From contig DATHVH010000434.1 in NCBI GenBank assembly GCA_035461405.1, forward strand, positions 1 through 25,680: a stretch of 25,680 nucleotides of DNA, in the 5' to 3' direction. The notes beneath the pieces are model-generated. The model had not been told where the DNA came from. It saw only the letters and a program-made list of their open reading frames with translations, and searched no databases. The stretch comes from Anditalea sp035461405 (GTDB taxonomy: Bacteria > Bacteroidota > Bacteroidia > Cytophagales > Cyclobacteriaceae). This document shows positions 15,310-23,467 of this stretch, piece by piece. Made by a program: the position numbers and the translations under genes. Position 1 is the first letter of the stretch; each line of letters opens with the position of its first letter.

Positions 15310-15659
15310 CAAAAAAAAGGGATTAATTATAAGGCATAAAAGGGCATAAAAATACGCTCTATGTTCTTATTCCTTATATGGTTAAAAACTACGTCTGATA
15401 CCTCTTCGGATCCCTGTTTCACGACCTAATTTAATTGACACGTTTTTCTTTCTTATCAGCGCTTTAATATTCCATACCTACGGCATGAATGAAGCCCAAT
15501 TTATTACCTTCTTCAAAAATCACGAACCAATTAGCCTACCGGCAGAGAGGCGGCACAGTTTACTTAGTTTCGTACTTCGTCCTTCCCACTTTGTGCTTTT
15601 TTTCTTCTTACTTTTTACTTCTCACATCTAACTCTTTTTCCCTTCCGACATCCGACATC
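15310..15659. other. Gene-free stretch with word-like repeats
   Basis: No convincing gene is seen. GCATAAAA is repeated near 15333-15350. ACTTTTTACT at 15610-15619 is the reverse complement of AGTAAAAAGT at 8828-8837. TCCGACA is repeated in tandem at 15644-15657, just before the stop of the response regulator on the other strand. No clear terminator hairpin is present for either converging gene. Confidence 0.5.
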
Positions 15660-16286
15660 CTACAGATTCATATCCATCGCTTTCTTGATCAGTTCTACGC
15701 CTGTGTTTACATCGAGTTTCAAGTGGATGTTTTTACGATGGGTTTCTACGGTATAGATACTTAGGTTCAGATGATCAGCTATTTCTTTATTACCTTCACC
15801 GTCTTTTATCATTTTTAGGATCTGCAGTTCCCGTCTCGAAAGTTTGAATTTATCCTTATATCCATCAAAATAGACATCATCAGTGGCTTGTTTGAGAGTG
15901 TTATGAAAATTCATTACATGACGGTTTTCATAGACTTCCCGGATGGTATATATAAGTTCGTCAGAATCAGCATCCTTAAGTACATATGCGTCAGCCCCCG
16001 CTTTTTGGCATTTCTTAAAAATTTTTTCTTCATCATACATTGATAGTACAATGATTTTACATTTTGGGCATGTTTTTACGATCTCATGTATGAGGTCTAG
16101 ACCGTCCATACCCGGCATATTTAGATCAGTCAGTATCACATCAGGCTGATTTTTTTTCAAAGACGCAAGTACATCTGCACCACTTTGGAAAATTCCAATA
16201 ATGCTGAAATCCTCAACTTTTTCTAAAAGGTTAGCAATACCTGAGGCAAACATTTTATGGTCGTCTGCCATGACTATTTTGATCAT
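15660..16286 (-). CDS. NarL/LuxR-family response regulator
   Basis: The product has about 208 residues. The receiver domain has D8-D9 in VMADDHKMF, the phosphorylation site D54 in ILTDLNMPGMDG, and the lysine in VLKDADSDEL. The C-terminal LuxR-type helix-turn-helix is LSRRELQILKMIKDGEGNK, then IADHLNLSIYTVETHRKNI. The ATG at 16286 is chosen over a TTG at 16310 because the receiver begins there (MIKIVMADD). It follows its partner kinase gene by 31 bases and is the last gene of a minus-strand run that also includes two membrane-protein paralogs and a small protein. The target genes are unknown. Confidence 0.95.
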   Translation of the reverse strand: MIKIVMADDHKMFASGIANLLEKVEDFSIIGIFQSGADVLASLKKNQPDVILTDLNMPGMDGLDLIHEIVKTCPKCKIIVLSMYDEEKIFKKCQKAGADAYVLKDADSDELIYTIREVYENRHVMNFHNTLKQATDDVYFDGYKDKFKLSRRELQILKMIKDGEGNKEIADHLNLSIYTVETHRKNIHLKLDVNTGVELIKKAMDMNL

Positions 16287-16317
16287 CCTAAAATCATTAA
16301 TCTTAAACAAGATTTTC

Positions 16318-17073
16318 TTAGATAGGCAATATTAGTTTGATTTCCGTACCTTTCCCAATTATGGATGAAATTTCTGATCTTCCACCTATACTTTTCATTC
16401 TTTCATGAAGATGGAAAAGACCCATACCTTTACCTTTGATCTGGTGATCAAAACCATTTCCATTGTCTATAACTGAAACTTCAACTTTATTCTCATTTCG
16501 GTGGAGATTGATTTGGATGAAAGTAGGTTGGGCATGCTTGATAGAATTGTTTAGTGTTTCCTGTATCATACGCACCAATACTATTTTCTTGTCTTTTTCC
16601 AAATCATTGAGTTCGTTGTCAAAGGTCATTTCTGTTTTGCAAAGCCCTGTTTTTTCTATCTTAGCTAGTTCAGTAGCGGCGAAATCTTTAATGCTTAAAT
16701 GTTCTACCCAATTGATATTCAGGGATTTTGAAAGATTTCTGACTTCTTTTATAGTTTGATTTATCAGTGCTCTGGATTCTGTAAGTTGTTCAGGATCATT
16801 ACTTTTTATATAAAGCTTAGCCAGGGAAAGCATTTGACCAATATTATCATGAAGTTCCTGACCCACATAAACCAGGGTCTGCTCCTGTATTTCTTTTTCT
16901 ACATGTAAAATAGTTTTTTCATATTCAGTTTTAAGCATGTTTATTTCTTGTATATTTTTAAACTGCTTTTGCCGGTGGACTAGCACCATAAAAACTACAA
17001 ATACCACCATGATGAGCATAAGAAAAATGCCTGCTAGTATGACTATATAAACTTGGGCATTGGGGCTGTTCAT
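16318..17073 (-). CDS. Sensor histidine kinase, HisKA_3 (NarX-like) type
   Basis: The 251-residue kinase has one N-terminal membrane helix (about residues 7-32), then a coiled-coil-like stretch (33-70) with no separate sensor domain. The phospho-accepting H75 lies in GQELHDNIGQMLSLAKLYI, the HisKA_3 signature. The HATPase part shows the N-box LNNSIKHA, the G1 motif IDNGNGFD and the G2 motif GKGMGLFHLHERMKSIGG. With almost no extracytoplasmic part, it probably senses through its membrane helix or through a partner. The neighbouring membrane proteins upstream are candidates for that partner. Its cognate regulator is encoded next. Confidence 0.95.
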   Translation of the reverse strand: MNSPNAQVYIVILAGIFLMLIMVVFVVFMVLVHRQKQFKNIQEINMLKTEYEKTILHVEKEIQEQTLVYVGQELHDNIGQMLSLAKLYIKSNDPEQLTESRALINQTIKEVRNLSKSLNINWVEHLSIKDFAATELAKIEKTGLCKTEMTFDNELNDLEKDKKIVLVRMIQETLNNSIKHAQPTFIQINLHRNENKVEVSVIDNGNGFDHQIKGKGMGLFHLHERMKSIGGRSEISSIIGKGTEIKLILPI

Positions 17074-17141
17074 AAACGGAAATTATATCTAAGAATAAAT
17101 ATAACACTTCCTTTATCTTTTTAAAGTAGGGGTAGACAGAA

Positions 17142-17828
17142 TTATTTGACCATTACATGAGGATTGTCCTTAAAAATAGTTGGAAAATGGAAAGATAAAC
17201 CCATTAGCAGATACATTAAAACACTCATAATTCTTACTATGGGTGCTATACTAAGTAAAAAATTTTTATCAATATCAGGAATCTGTATGGATATAAAATG
17301 CATAAAAGAAACGGTATAGAAAAAAAAGATTCCAGTAATGATCCAAAAGTGAGGAATGGCCAGCAGATTTCCCTCTGGATATTTTTGAAAAGAAAATATT
17401 TCATAAAAAAATCTTCCACTGAATATGATTATTAACAGACCCCCTATTAAATAACTGTTAGTCTGAAAGTGGGTTATTATATTCTGAAAGAAAAGTGCAT
17501 TGATCAGATACCATGTGGAAAATATAATAATAGCCATTAAAGTCATCAATCTTATTTTCTTTATGTCTGAAATTATTAAAAAATAAAACAGAATTAAATT
17601 AGTTTCTGCTAAAACGAAAAAAATGTTGTAATAAAATATATTATGAATATTTTTATTAGCAGTGTAAGTCGCATATAACTCCAGCACAGTTACTAAGAAT
17701 AATATAACTAAAATTAAACAGTGAGTATTTTTATAAGATCTATTTTTTTTAAATAAGTATAGTAACCCTATGATAAGGGAAATTATGATAGAAATGGTAT
17801 AGTAATCAAAAATTCCAAAAACAAGCAT
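17142..17828 (-). CDS. Multi-pass membrane protein B, paralog of the 18360-19043 product
   Basis: The 228-residue product has about six or seven hydrophobic helices and hardly any soluble part. Two blocks are shared with the second membrane protein of the cluster: YTANKNIHNIFYYNIF (about residues 55-70) and LLAIPHFWIITGIFFFY (155-171). I recall similar uncharacterised Bacteroidota membrane proteins with an N-x-x-x-Y-N and a P-x-F-W motif near sensor kinases, but cannot name a family. Its ATG lies 6 bases after the stop of the small 114-residue protein, so translation is probably coupled. It ends 68 bases before the kinase gene and may be the membrane sensor or a partner for it. Confidence 0.75.
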   Translation of the reverse strand: MLVFGIFDYYTISIIISLIIGLLYLFKKNRSYKNTHCLILVILFLVTVLELYATYTANKNIHNIFYYNIFFVLAETNLILFYFLIISDIKKIRLMTLMAIIIFSTWYLINALFFQNIITHFQTNSYLIGGLLIIIFSGRFFYEIFSFQKYPEGNLLAIPHFWIITGIFFFYTVSFMHFISIQIPDIDKNFLLSIAPIVRIMSVLMYLLMGLSFHFPTIFKDNPHVMVK

Positions 17829-17834
17829 AGTAAA

Positions 17835-18179
17835 TTATATATTACCATTACAATATGGGGGACATAATCTTCCTCCATTTTCGATCTGAGACTCTTCAGT
17901 TGGATCCTCATTGTCATTGGATGCAGCTAGGACTACTGTTAATTTACCTATAAGCTCAGGATCATCGGTGAATTCTTTGTCATATGCGGCAAAGAATATT
18001 TTCAGCCCACCGGATCCTTCATCTGATTGCTCTAGCAATTTCATTATAGTTTTTCGATCAAACCAAATTGATTGTGACTGCGAAGTTATTTCCTTACCCT
18101 CTGCATTTCGACTTGGCTTTCCCTGGCCGATGGTGCTTTTATAAGCCTCGGTTAGACGATTAAAAGTTTTTATGTCCAT
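17835..18179 (-). CDS. Small protein with C-terminal GGRLCPPYC motif
   Basis: The 114-residue product has no signal peptide or membrane helix. The body looks like a compact soluble domain (KTFNRLTEAYKSTIGQ; SIWFDRKTIMKLLEQ; GLKIFFAAYDKEF; KLTVVLAAS). An acidic linker (NDNEDPTEESQIEN) follows, then the tail GGRLCPPYCNGNI with C106 and C110. I have a memory of other unnamed Bacteroidota proteins ending in a CPPxC tail, but no function. The two cysteines could form a disulfide or bind metal. The GG before them also resembles a double-glycine cleavage site, which is speculation. It lies between two paralogous membrane protein genes and is coupled to the second one. Confidence 0.7.
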   Translation of the reverse strand: MDIKTFNRLTEAYKSTIGQGKPSRNAEGKEITSQSQSIWFDRKTIMKLLEQSDEGSGGLKIFFAAYDKEFTDDPELIGKLTVVLAASNDNEDPTEESQIENGGRLCPPYCNGNI

Positions 18180-18359
18180 TCTTTTTTAGTGTTTATTAGA
18201 CGTAAGTTATTATTTATTCAGTATAATCTAAAGCAATTTGATGCATTAAGTGCTTAACTTATAGATATTTTTATTAAAGGATAAGCTTAATTAGATGATG
18301 CATCCAAATATCGCCCCATTTGAAATTGTGCAAAGGGATTGTTAGTCTTTGGAAAGTTG

Positions 18360-19043
18360 TTAATAGTCTGCTATCAAACCTTTTGAAGGATTCTTAAATA
18401 AATACTGGCTATAAAATGAAAAGCCCAAAAATATATACATAGCTGCAGCCATTATCCTATTAAAGTACATTAGCCCGAAGACTATCCTATGTTCCAGTCC
18501 GACTACATTAAATATGACTCCAAAGGTTATCAATGCTTCCAAGTAAAAAAAGAAGATGCCTACCACTATCCAGAAGTGAGGTACGGCTAGGATATTATGA
18601 TTTTGGTAAACTTTAAATTTTTGTATCTGAAATAAAAAATGGAGGCAAAGTCCCAGGATCAATATGGAAAACATGGCAAATGAATTATACTGAAATTCTC
18701 CCACAAAAGATTCCAACCAAATTCCATTTAAGAGTGAAATTAGCAGCACTATGCTTCCTGTTATCATTATTACTCGTTTCACCATAGCCTGCTTATGCAT
18801 CATATAGAAATAGCCTATGATCAGAAGTGATTCCAGGTATACCCAGCAGATATTATACAATAGCAAATTGTTTATATTTCTATTGGCAGTATAATTTCCT
18901 GCTATCTCAAAAAGTAATACAAATACGAGTAGGCCCAAAATTATTTTATTTGTATTAAGATATCTCTTCTCATTCTTAAAATAATAAAACACACTTGCCA
19001 CTATTGCGAGAAATATAAATAATAAATAGATATCTTGGGTCAT
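18360..19043 (-). CDS. Multi-pass membrane protein A, paralog of the 17142-17828 product
   Basis: The product has about 227 residues from the ATG at 19043; a TTG at 19055 is less likely. It has six or seven hydrophobic helices. It shares YTANRNINNLLLYNI (about residues 51-65) and ILAVPHFWIVVGIFFFY (151-167) with membrane protein B, in the same order and at nearly the same positions, so the two are clear paralogs. A TAnnTTTG box lies about 60 bases upstream. A 180-base gap, too long for coupled translation, separates it from the small-protein gene. It opens the minus-strand run that ends with the kinase and regulator. Function is unknown. Confidence 0.75.
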   Translation of the reverse strand: MTQDIYLLFIFLAIVASVFYYFKNEKRYLNTNKIILGLLVFVLLFEIAGNYTANRNINNLLLYNICWVYLESLLIIGYFYMMHKQAMVKRVIMITGSIVLLISLLNGIWLESFVGEFQYNSFAMFSILILGLCLHFLFQIQKFKVYQNHNILAVPHFWIVVGIFFFYLEALITFGVIFNVVGLEHRIVFGLMYFNRIMAAAMYIFLGFSFYSQYLFKNPSKGLIADY

Positions 19044-19101
19044 GTTATACTGCAATTATCAAAAGGAATTTATTTGATAAAGGTAATGGAAACTACAACT
19101 T

Positions 19102-19109
19102 CAAAAATA
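19102..19109 (-). promoter_or_regulatory. Minus-7 box before membrane protein A
   Basis: On the minus strand this reads TATTTTTG, a full TAnnTTTG match, 58 bases before the ATG at 19043. It lies between the secDF terminator and the gene, as expected for the first promoter of the cluster. No good minus-33 TTG is seen. Confidence 0.4.
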
Positions 19110-19138
19110 CCTTGATTACGGTATTTTTTGGTCATAAA

Positions 19139-19165
19139 AAAAGGCGCCAAATTTTGGCGCCTTTT
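19139..19165 (-). terminator. Intrinsic terminator of secDF
   Basis: AAAAGGCGCC (19139-19148) pairs with GGCGCCTTTT (19156-19165), with further A-T pairs inside. On the minus strand the stem is followed by six T. It lies 22 bases after the secDF stop. The stem is symmetric, but the T run favours the minus strand. Confidence 0.9.
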
Positions 19166-19187
19166 GAATTTTATAATACGGTTTTAC

Positions 19188-22157
19188 TTAAGCTACTTTC
19201 TGTCCTTCCTCAGCAGCAAGTTTTTCCTGCTCTAATTCTCTCTTCATCAAATCCACCACAATCGGAGATGCAATATAGATAGATGAGTAAGTACCAACCA
19301 AAACACCAATCAAAAGGGCGAAGGCAAATCCTGCCAATACTTCCCCACCAAATATTAAAAGTACTAAAACCACAATCAGTGTAGTAGCTGAAGTAATCAG
19401 CGTACGGGACATCGTCTGGTTAATAGCATCATTAAACATGGTCACTAATTTGGAAGTACCTCTATTGGAAATGTTTTCCCTAATTCTATCAAATACGATC
19501 ACTGTATCGTTTATCGAATAACCCACTACTGTAAGCATAGCTGCAATAAATACTTGGTCAATCTCAAATGTAGCGCCTAAAGCTGAAGCTATGGCAAATG
19601 CCGCTACTACAAATAAAACATCATGAACCAATGCAATAATTGAAGCCATTGAGAACTGCCACTTACGGAATCTTAGCAATATGTAAAGAAATATAGCTAA
19701 TAAGGCAAAGAACATTGCCTCCAATGATGAATTCTTGATGTCATCTGCTACAGTGGCACCTACTTTAGAAGAACCTATGATAGAGAATGAATCAGTACCT
19801 ATTCTTCGGGCATCTTCTACATAATTGAATCCGGTGATTTCAGCCACACCTTCTCTCACACTTCTTTCCACTTCTCTATTGGCTTCGTCCGAATCCTCAT
19901 TGATCAGGTAAGAAGTAGTGATTTTGATGATATTGTTTCCACCAAATGTTTTGGCCTCTACTGAGCCATCAAACTTCGCATCTAATCCAGTCTTAAGTTC
20001 AGTAGGCACTACTGGCTCGCTGAATTCTACTGTATACGTACGTCCACCAGTAAAGTCAACACCAAACTTCAATCCATTAATAGCAGCGATGGCAAGGCCT
20101 ACCACTATTATAGCTGTAGATATGATATAAGCCACTTTTCTCTTACTCATGAAATCAATGTTAAGGTTACTCAACAGGTTTCTAGAGAATGGAGTTGAGA
20201 AGGATAGTGTACTCTTTTCACCTTTCTTGCTCAACCAGTATACGATCACTCTGGTGATGAATACAGCAGAGAAGAAGGATGAAGCTATACCTATCATCAA
20301 TACAATAGCAAAACCTTTCACTGGACCCTGACCTAAAGCATAAAGGATAGCACCTACCAGGAAGGTAGTAACGTTGGAATCGAGGATGGCACTGAATGCT
20401 TTGTTATAACCGCTGCTGATCGCCTGAAGCAGACCTGCACCGTTTCTCAGTTCTTCTTTGATACGCTCAAAGATAAGTACGTTAGCATCTATCGACATAC
20501 CAATGGTCAACACTATACCGGCGATACCAGGAAGGGTAAGCGAAGCTCCCAACTGGGCAAGGATACCTAAGATAAAGAAGATGTTGAATACTAGCGCTGC
20601 AATAGCGATGAAACCACCTTTAGCAAAGTATGCGATCATAAATAGAACTACCAGCACTAGACCTGCTACCATAGAGTAGATACCTTGCTGCTGTGCTTCA
20701 GCACCTAGGGTAGCACCGATCATTGCTTCTTCTACGATTCTAGTCGGAGCTGGAAGTGTACCTGACTTAAGGATATTTGCTAAATCTTTAGCTTCTTCTA
20801 TGGTGAAGTTACCGGTAATTTCAGATTGGCCTGAAGGAATTTCACCCTGTACGTTTGGAGCAGTATATACATAGTCATCCAATACTACAGCGATTCTTCT
20901 GCCTACGTTTTCGCTTGTCAGCTTTCTCCATTTTCTGGCACCATCTGCATTCATCTGCATGCTTACAGCAGGTCTGGAATTCTGGTCATAAGACTGACGT
21001 GCATCAGTGATCACATCACCTTCCAGAGGAGCCATATCTGTACCTCTTGGTGCTTTGATTGCATGAAGTTCAAGCAGTTCCTGACCGTCAGTTTTCTGCG
21101 GCTTCACAGACCACATGAATCTTACATCTCTTGGCATTATAGACTTGATATCTTCACGAGCTAAGATTCTATTGATCGTTACAGTATCCCTAAGTTCGTA
21201 AACAAGGCCATAATTAGCTTTTAAAAGAGAAAGAAGTGGGGATACATCAGAAGAGAAATCATCTCCATCAGCACCTTGTGCCAATTGTCTGGCAAGATCA
21301 CTTTCCTCATCGTCTTCATCTATATCTGTAGTGTCCGCTTGAGCAGGTTGAGTTGATCTCTGACCTTGAGCTTCAGCTACCAAGATAGAATTAGCTCTTT
21401 CGATGGCATCACCGAATTCATTGATTTCGGCTACTTCCCAAAACTGAAGTTTAGCTACTCCCTGTAAAAGGTTTCTTACTCTCTCAGGGTTATCCACACC
21501 TGGAAGTTCGATCTGGATTCTACCAGATCCTTGAATTCTTTGGATATTTGGCTGTGCTGTACCGAATCTATCCACACGTGTTCTAAGGATATTGAAGGAA
21601 CGCTCGATAGCATTTTCTACTTCAGTATCAATAAGACTAAGTACCTCGGCATCTGTAGTCTCTAAAGATACTCGCCCTCTGTTAGCAGCAGTAGCATATA
21701 CTGTGTTTAACTTTCTGTCGCCTGCTTTTTCATTCCAAGCATTGTAGAAGATATCTACAAACTTATCATTGCTGGTTTTGGCTCTTTCCTGAGCTAAGTC
21801 TACCGCTTCGTTAAAAGTAGCATCCTTACTGTTACCCGCTAGCCCTCTCACGATCTCTACTGGAGAAACTTCCAAGGTAACGTGCATCCCGCCCTGAAGG
21901 TCAAGACCAAGTCCTAGTTCGGTTTCTTTTACTTCTTGATAGGTATAATCAGCTCCTAAGAATCTGTATACCGGAAGTCTCCAGACAGAGTCTAGATATG
22001 ATTGTTTTTTACTGAAATCCACATTGCCCACTTCATCTGTGGCATAGGCTTCAGCGTCCCTCTGGACATTATTTGATACAAATGTGAATGACAGATAATA
22101 CAGACAAAGTACTGTAATAATCACCGTCAAGAACACAATGACACCTTTGTTACGCAT
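19188..22157 (-). CDS. secDF: Fused SecD-SecF protein translocase subunit
   Basis: SecDF uses the proton gradient to help pull proteins through the SecYEG channel and complete export. In Bacteroidota the two subunits are commonly one chain, as here (989 residues). The SecD half has the first membrane helix (5-27), GLGLDLQGGMHVTLEV (D86), the periplasmic P1 domain with LRTRVDRFG and ELPGVDNPERV, and helices containing GIVLTIGMSIDANVLIFERI. The SecF half starts near residue 670, has FGVDFTGGRTYTVEF, and ends with helices containing VVGYSINDTVIVFDRIREN. An acidic insert near residues 270-305 (DTTDIDEDDEESDLA) lies in the SecD periplasmic part. A strong terminator follows. Confidence 0.97.
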   Translation of the reverse strand: MRNKGVIVFLTVIITVLCLYYLSFTFVSNNVQRDAEAYATDEVGNVDFSKKQSYLDSVWRLPVYRFLGADYTYQEVKETELGLGLDLQGGMHVTLEVSPVEIVRGLAGNSKDATFNEAVDLAQERAKTSNDKFVDIFYNAWNEKAGDRKLNTVYATAANRGRVSLETTDAEVLSLIDTEVENAIERSFNILRTRVDRFGTAQPNIQRIQGSGRIQIELPGVDNPERVRNLLQGVAKLQFWEVAEINEFGDAIERANSILVAEAQGQRSTQPAQADTTDIDEDDEESDLARQLAQGADGDDFSSDVSPLLSLLKANYGLVYELRDTVTINRILAREDIKSIMPRDVRFMWSVKPQKTDGQELLELHAIKAPRGTDMAPLEGDVITDARQSYDQNSRPAVSMQMNADGARKWRKLTSENVGRRIAVVLDDYVYTAPNVQGEIPSGQSEITGNFTIEEAKDLANILKSGTLPAPTRIVEEAMIGATLGAEAQQQGIYSMVAGLVLVVLFMIAYFAKGGFIAIAALVFNIFFILGILAQLGASLTLPGIAGIVLTIGMSIDANVLIFERIKEELRNGAGLLQAISSGYNKAFSAILDSNVTTFLVGAILYALGQGPVKGFAIVLMIGIASSFFSAVFITRVIVYWLSKKGEKSTLSFSTPFSRNLLSNLNIDFMSKRKVAYIISTAIIVVGLAIAAINGLKFGVDFTGGRTYTVEFSEPVVPTELKTGLDAKFDGSVEAKTFGGNNIIKITTSYLINEDSDEANREVERSVREGVAEITGFNYVEDARRIGTDSFSIIGSSKVGATVADDIKNSSLEAMFFALLAIFLYILLRFRKWQFSMASIIALVHDVLFVVAAFAIASALGATFEIDQVFIAAMLTVVGYSINDTVIVFDRIRENISNRGTSKLVTMFNDAINQTMSRTLITSATTLIVVLVLLIFGGEVLAGFAFALLIGVLVGTYSSIYIASPIVVDLMKRELEQEKLAAEEGQKVA

Positions 22158-22294
22158 AGTAATAAATTAAAGAAAATAATAAATAGATGATTGTATGTTT
22201 AATATGTAGGTCAGAGACCTATGCCTTACCGCCTGAATTCTTTACAGGATAAATTTCACCTGCAATAACTGTAGTGGCTATGATAATCGTATTA

Positions 22295-22651
22295 TTAGGG
22301 AGCGTTGGGAGAAATGATCCTGGTGAGCAGGATCTCTAAAAAATGGCTTGTATACTGGGTAGCTGTTTCTTCGTGAGAAAACTTTTCGGTTTCAAACCCC
22401 AATATCTCATAAATCAAATAAAATGCATTCTGCGCTACAGTAGTGGCGAATGGAACCACCGCATCCACAGCTACACTGATGAAAGTTTGCTCATCGGAAG
22501 AAGTTTCTCCCGCTTTTTGCTCTATCTTCACATCAGTATCAGTGAAGCTTATAAAACGCTCAGATCCCGAAATAAGCATACAGAAGAATACCACCAGCAT
22601 GATGGTCATTCTTTCTTTGTAGAGGGCTTTATTTCTTTTGGTGCTGTTCAT
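22295..22651 (-). CDS. Small hypothetical membrane-associated protein
   Basis: The 118-residue product starts with a basic segment (MNSTKRNKALYKERM), then one hydrophobic helix (about 16-30, TIMLVVFFCMLISG). A polar middle part is followed by a second moderately hydrophobic stretch (VDAVVPFATTVAQNAFYLIYEILGF). No family is recognised. The ATG has a TAnnTTTG box ending only 7 bases upstream, so the message may start at or next to the start codon. It lies between secDF and udk on the same strand, with a udk terminator separating it from udk. A role near SecDF in the envelope is possible but only positional inference. Confidence 0.65.
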   Translation of the reverse strand: MNSTKRNKALYKERMTIMLVVFFCMLISGSERFISFTDTDVKIEQKAGETSSDEQTFISVAVDAVVPFATTVAQNAFYLIYEILGFETEKFSHEETATQYTSHFLEILLTRIISPNAP

Positions 22652-22658
22652 TTGGTTG

Positions 22659-22666
22659 CAAATATA
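22659..22666 (-). promoter_or_regulatory. Minus-7 box directly before the 118-residue protein gene
   Basis: On the minus strand this reads TATATTTG, a full TAnnTTTG match. Only 7 bases separate it from the ATG at 22651, so transcription would start at or beside the start codon. No minus-33 TTG is clear. Confidence 0.5.
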
Positions 22667-22704
22667 AAGATATTTCTAAACTATCAGTTCTTTTTAAGAA
22701 AAAA

Positions 22705-22728
22705 GACAGCAGAAAAGTTCCTGCTGCC
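22705..22728 (-). terminator. Intrinsic terminator of udk
   Basis: On the minus strand GGCAGCAG pairs with CTGCTGTC (one G-U pair) around the loop GAACTTTT and is followed by six T. It lies about 65 bases after the udk stop. Confidence 0.85.
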
Positions 22729-22792
22729 TAAAATTTTATATATGAGCTAGTTAGATGTAAATCAACCTTATGTATTCACTATTAATTTGCTA

Positions 22793-23413
22793 TTACAAAC
22801 TTGTTCTTACTCTTAAATAGGATTTAACAAGGTCAAGGGCCCTGTCAAAATTATGATTGTTTGGTATAATGATATCCGCATCATGTTTGAAAGGCTCTAT
22901 ATATTTTTCATATGTGGGCATAACATGCTTTTCATATCTATAAAGCACATCATCAAGTTCATAACCCCGCTCCACTTTATCACGGACTATTCTGCGTTTT
23001 AGCTTGATATAATCTTTTGCATCTATAAATACTTTTAAATCCAGGAGGTTGGCCAGTTCTGGGTAGTAGAGTACAAATATCCCTTCCACCACCACTACCG
23101 GAGCTGGCGCAAATTGAAGAATTTTTGGAATTTTGTTGGGATTATTAAAGGTATATTCTGGGCGGGTGACTGTTTCGCCATTCTGTATCTTTCTGATGTC
23201 ATCCGCATATTGTTCAAAGTCTATGGAATGGGGTGTATCAAAGTTGTGGATTCCTTTGTCATCAATAGGTTGTTGGTGACGGGGTCGGTAGTAATTGTCC
23301 TGGGAGATCAGGCAGACTTGGTTGGGTTCAAAGGAATTGAGCAGCTTTTCGAGAAACAAAGTCTTGCCCGATGCGCTGCCTCCGGTAATTCCCACGATAT
23401 AAGGCTTATTCAT
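22793..23413 (-). CDS. udk: Uridine kinase
   Basis: Udk phosphorylates uridine and cytidine to their 5'-monophosphates in pyrimidine salvage. The product has 206 residues from the ATG at 23413; a TTG at 23422 is possible but the ATG fits the family better. The P-loop is GITGGSASGKT (about 8-18). The region around SQDNYYRPRH and HNFDTPHSIDFE matches the uridine-binding part, and VVVEGIFVLYYPE with IDAKDYIKLKRRIVRD forms the core and lid. It is shortened or altered nowhere that I can see. It has its own minus-7 box and terminator, so it seems to be a single-gene unit. Confidence 0.93.
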   Translation of the reverse strand: MNKPYIVGITGGSASGKTLFLEKLLNSFEPNQVCLISQDNYYRPRHQQPIDDKGIHNFDTPHSIDFEQYADDIRKIQNGETVTRPEYTFNNPNKIPKILQFAPAPVVVVEGIFVLYYPELANLLDLKVFIDAKDYIKLKRRIVRDKVERGYELDDVLYRYEKHVMPTYEKYIEPFKHDADIIIPNNHNFDRALDLVKSYLRVRTSL

Positions 23414-23419
23414 GGGGGA

Positions 23420-23427
23420 CAAAATTA
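23420..23427 (-). promoter_or_regulatory. Minus-7 box directly before udk
   Basis: On the minus strand this reads TAATTTTG, a full TAnnTTTG match. Six bases separate it from the ATG at 23413, which predicts an almost leaderless transcript. Confidence 0.45.
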
Positions 23428-23467
23428 AATAAAATATTCCGATTAAATAGGAAAGCCTTGATATTGC

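Noticed and set aside
15489..15764. Open frame on the plus strand at the end of the response regulator
   Set aside because: Its second half is antisense to the regulator's conserved helix-turn-helix and its first half consists of repeat-rich intergenic DNA.
19188..22157. Separate secD and secF genes
   Set aside because: The frame is continuous from the SecD first helix to the SecF last helix with no internal stop, so it is one fused gene as common in Bacteroidota.
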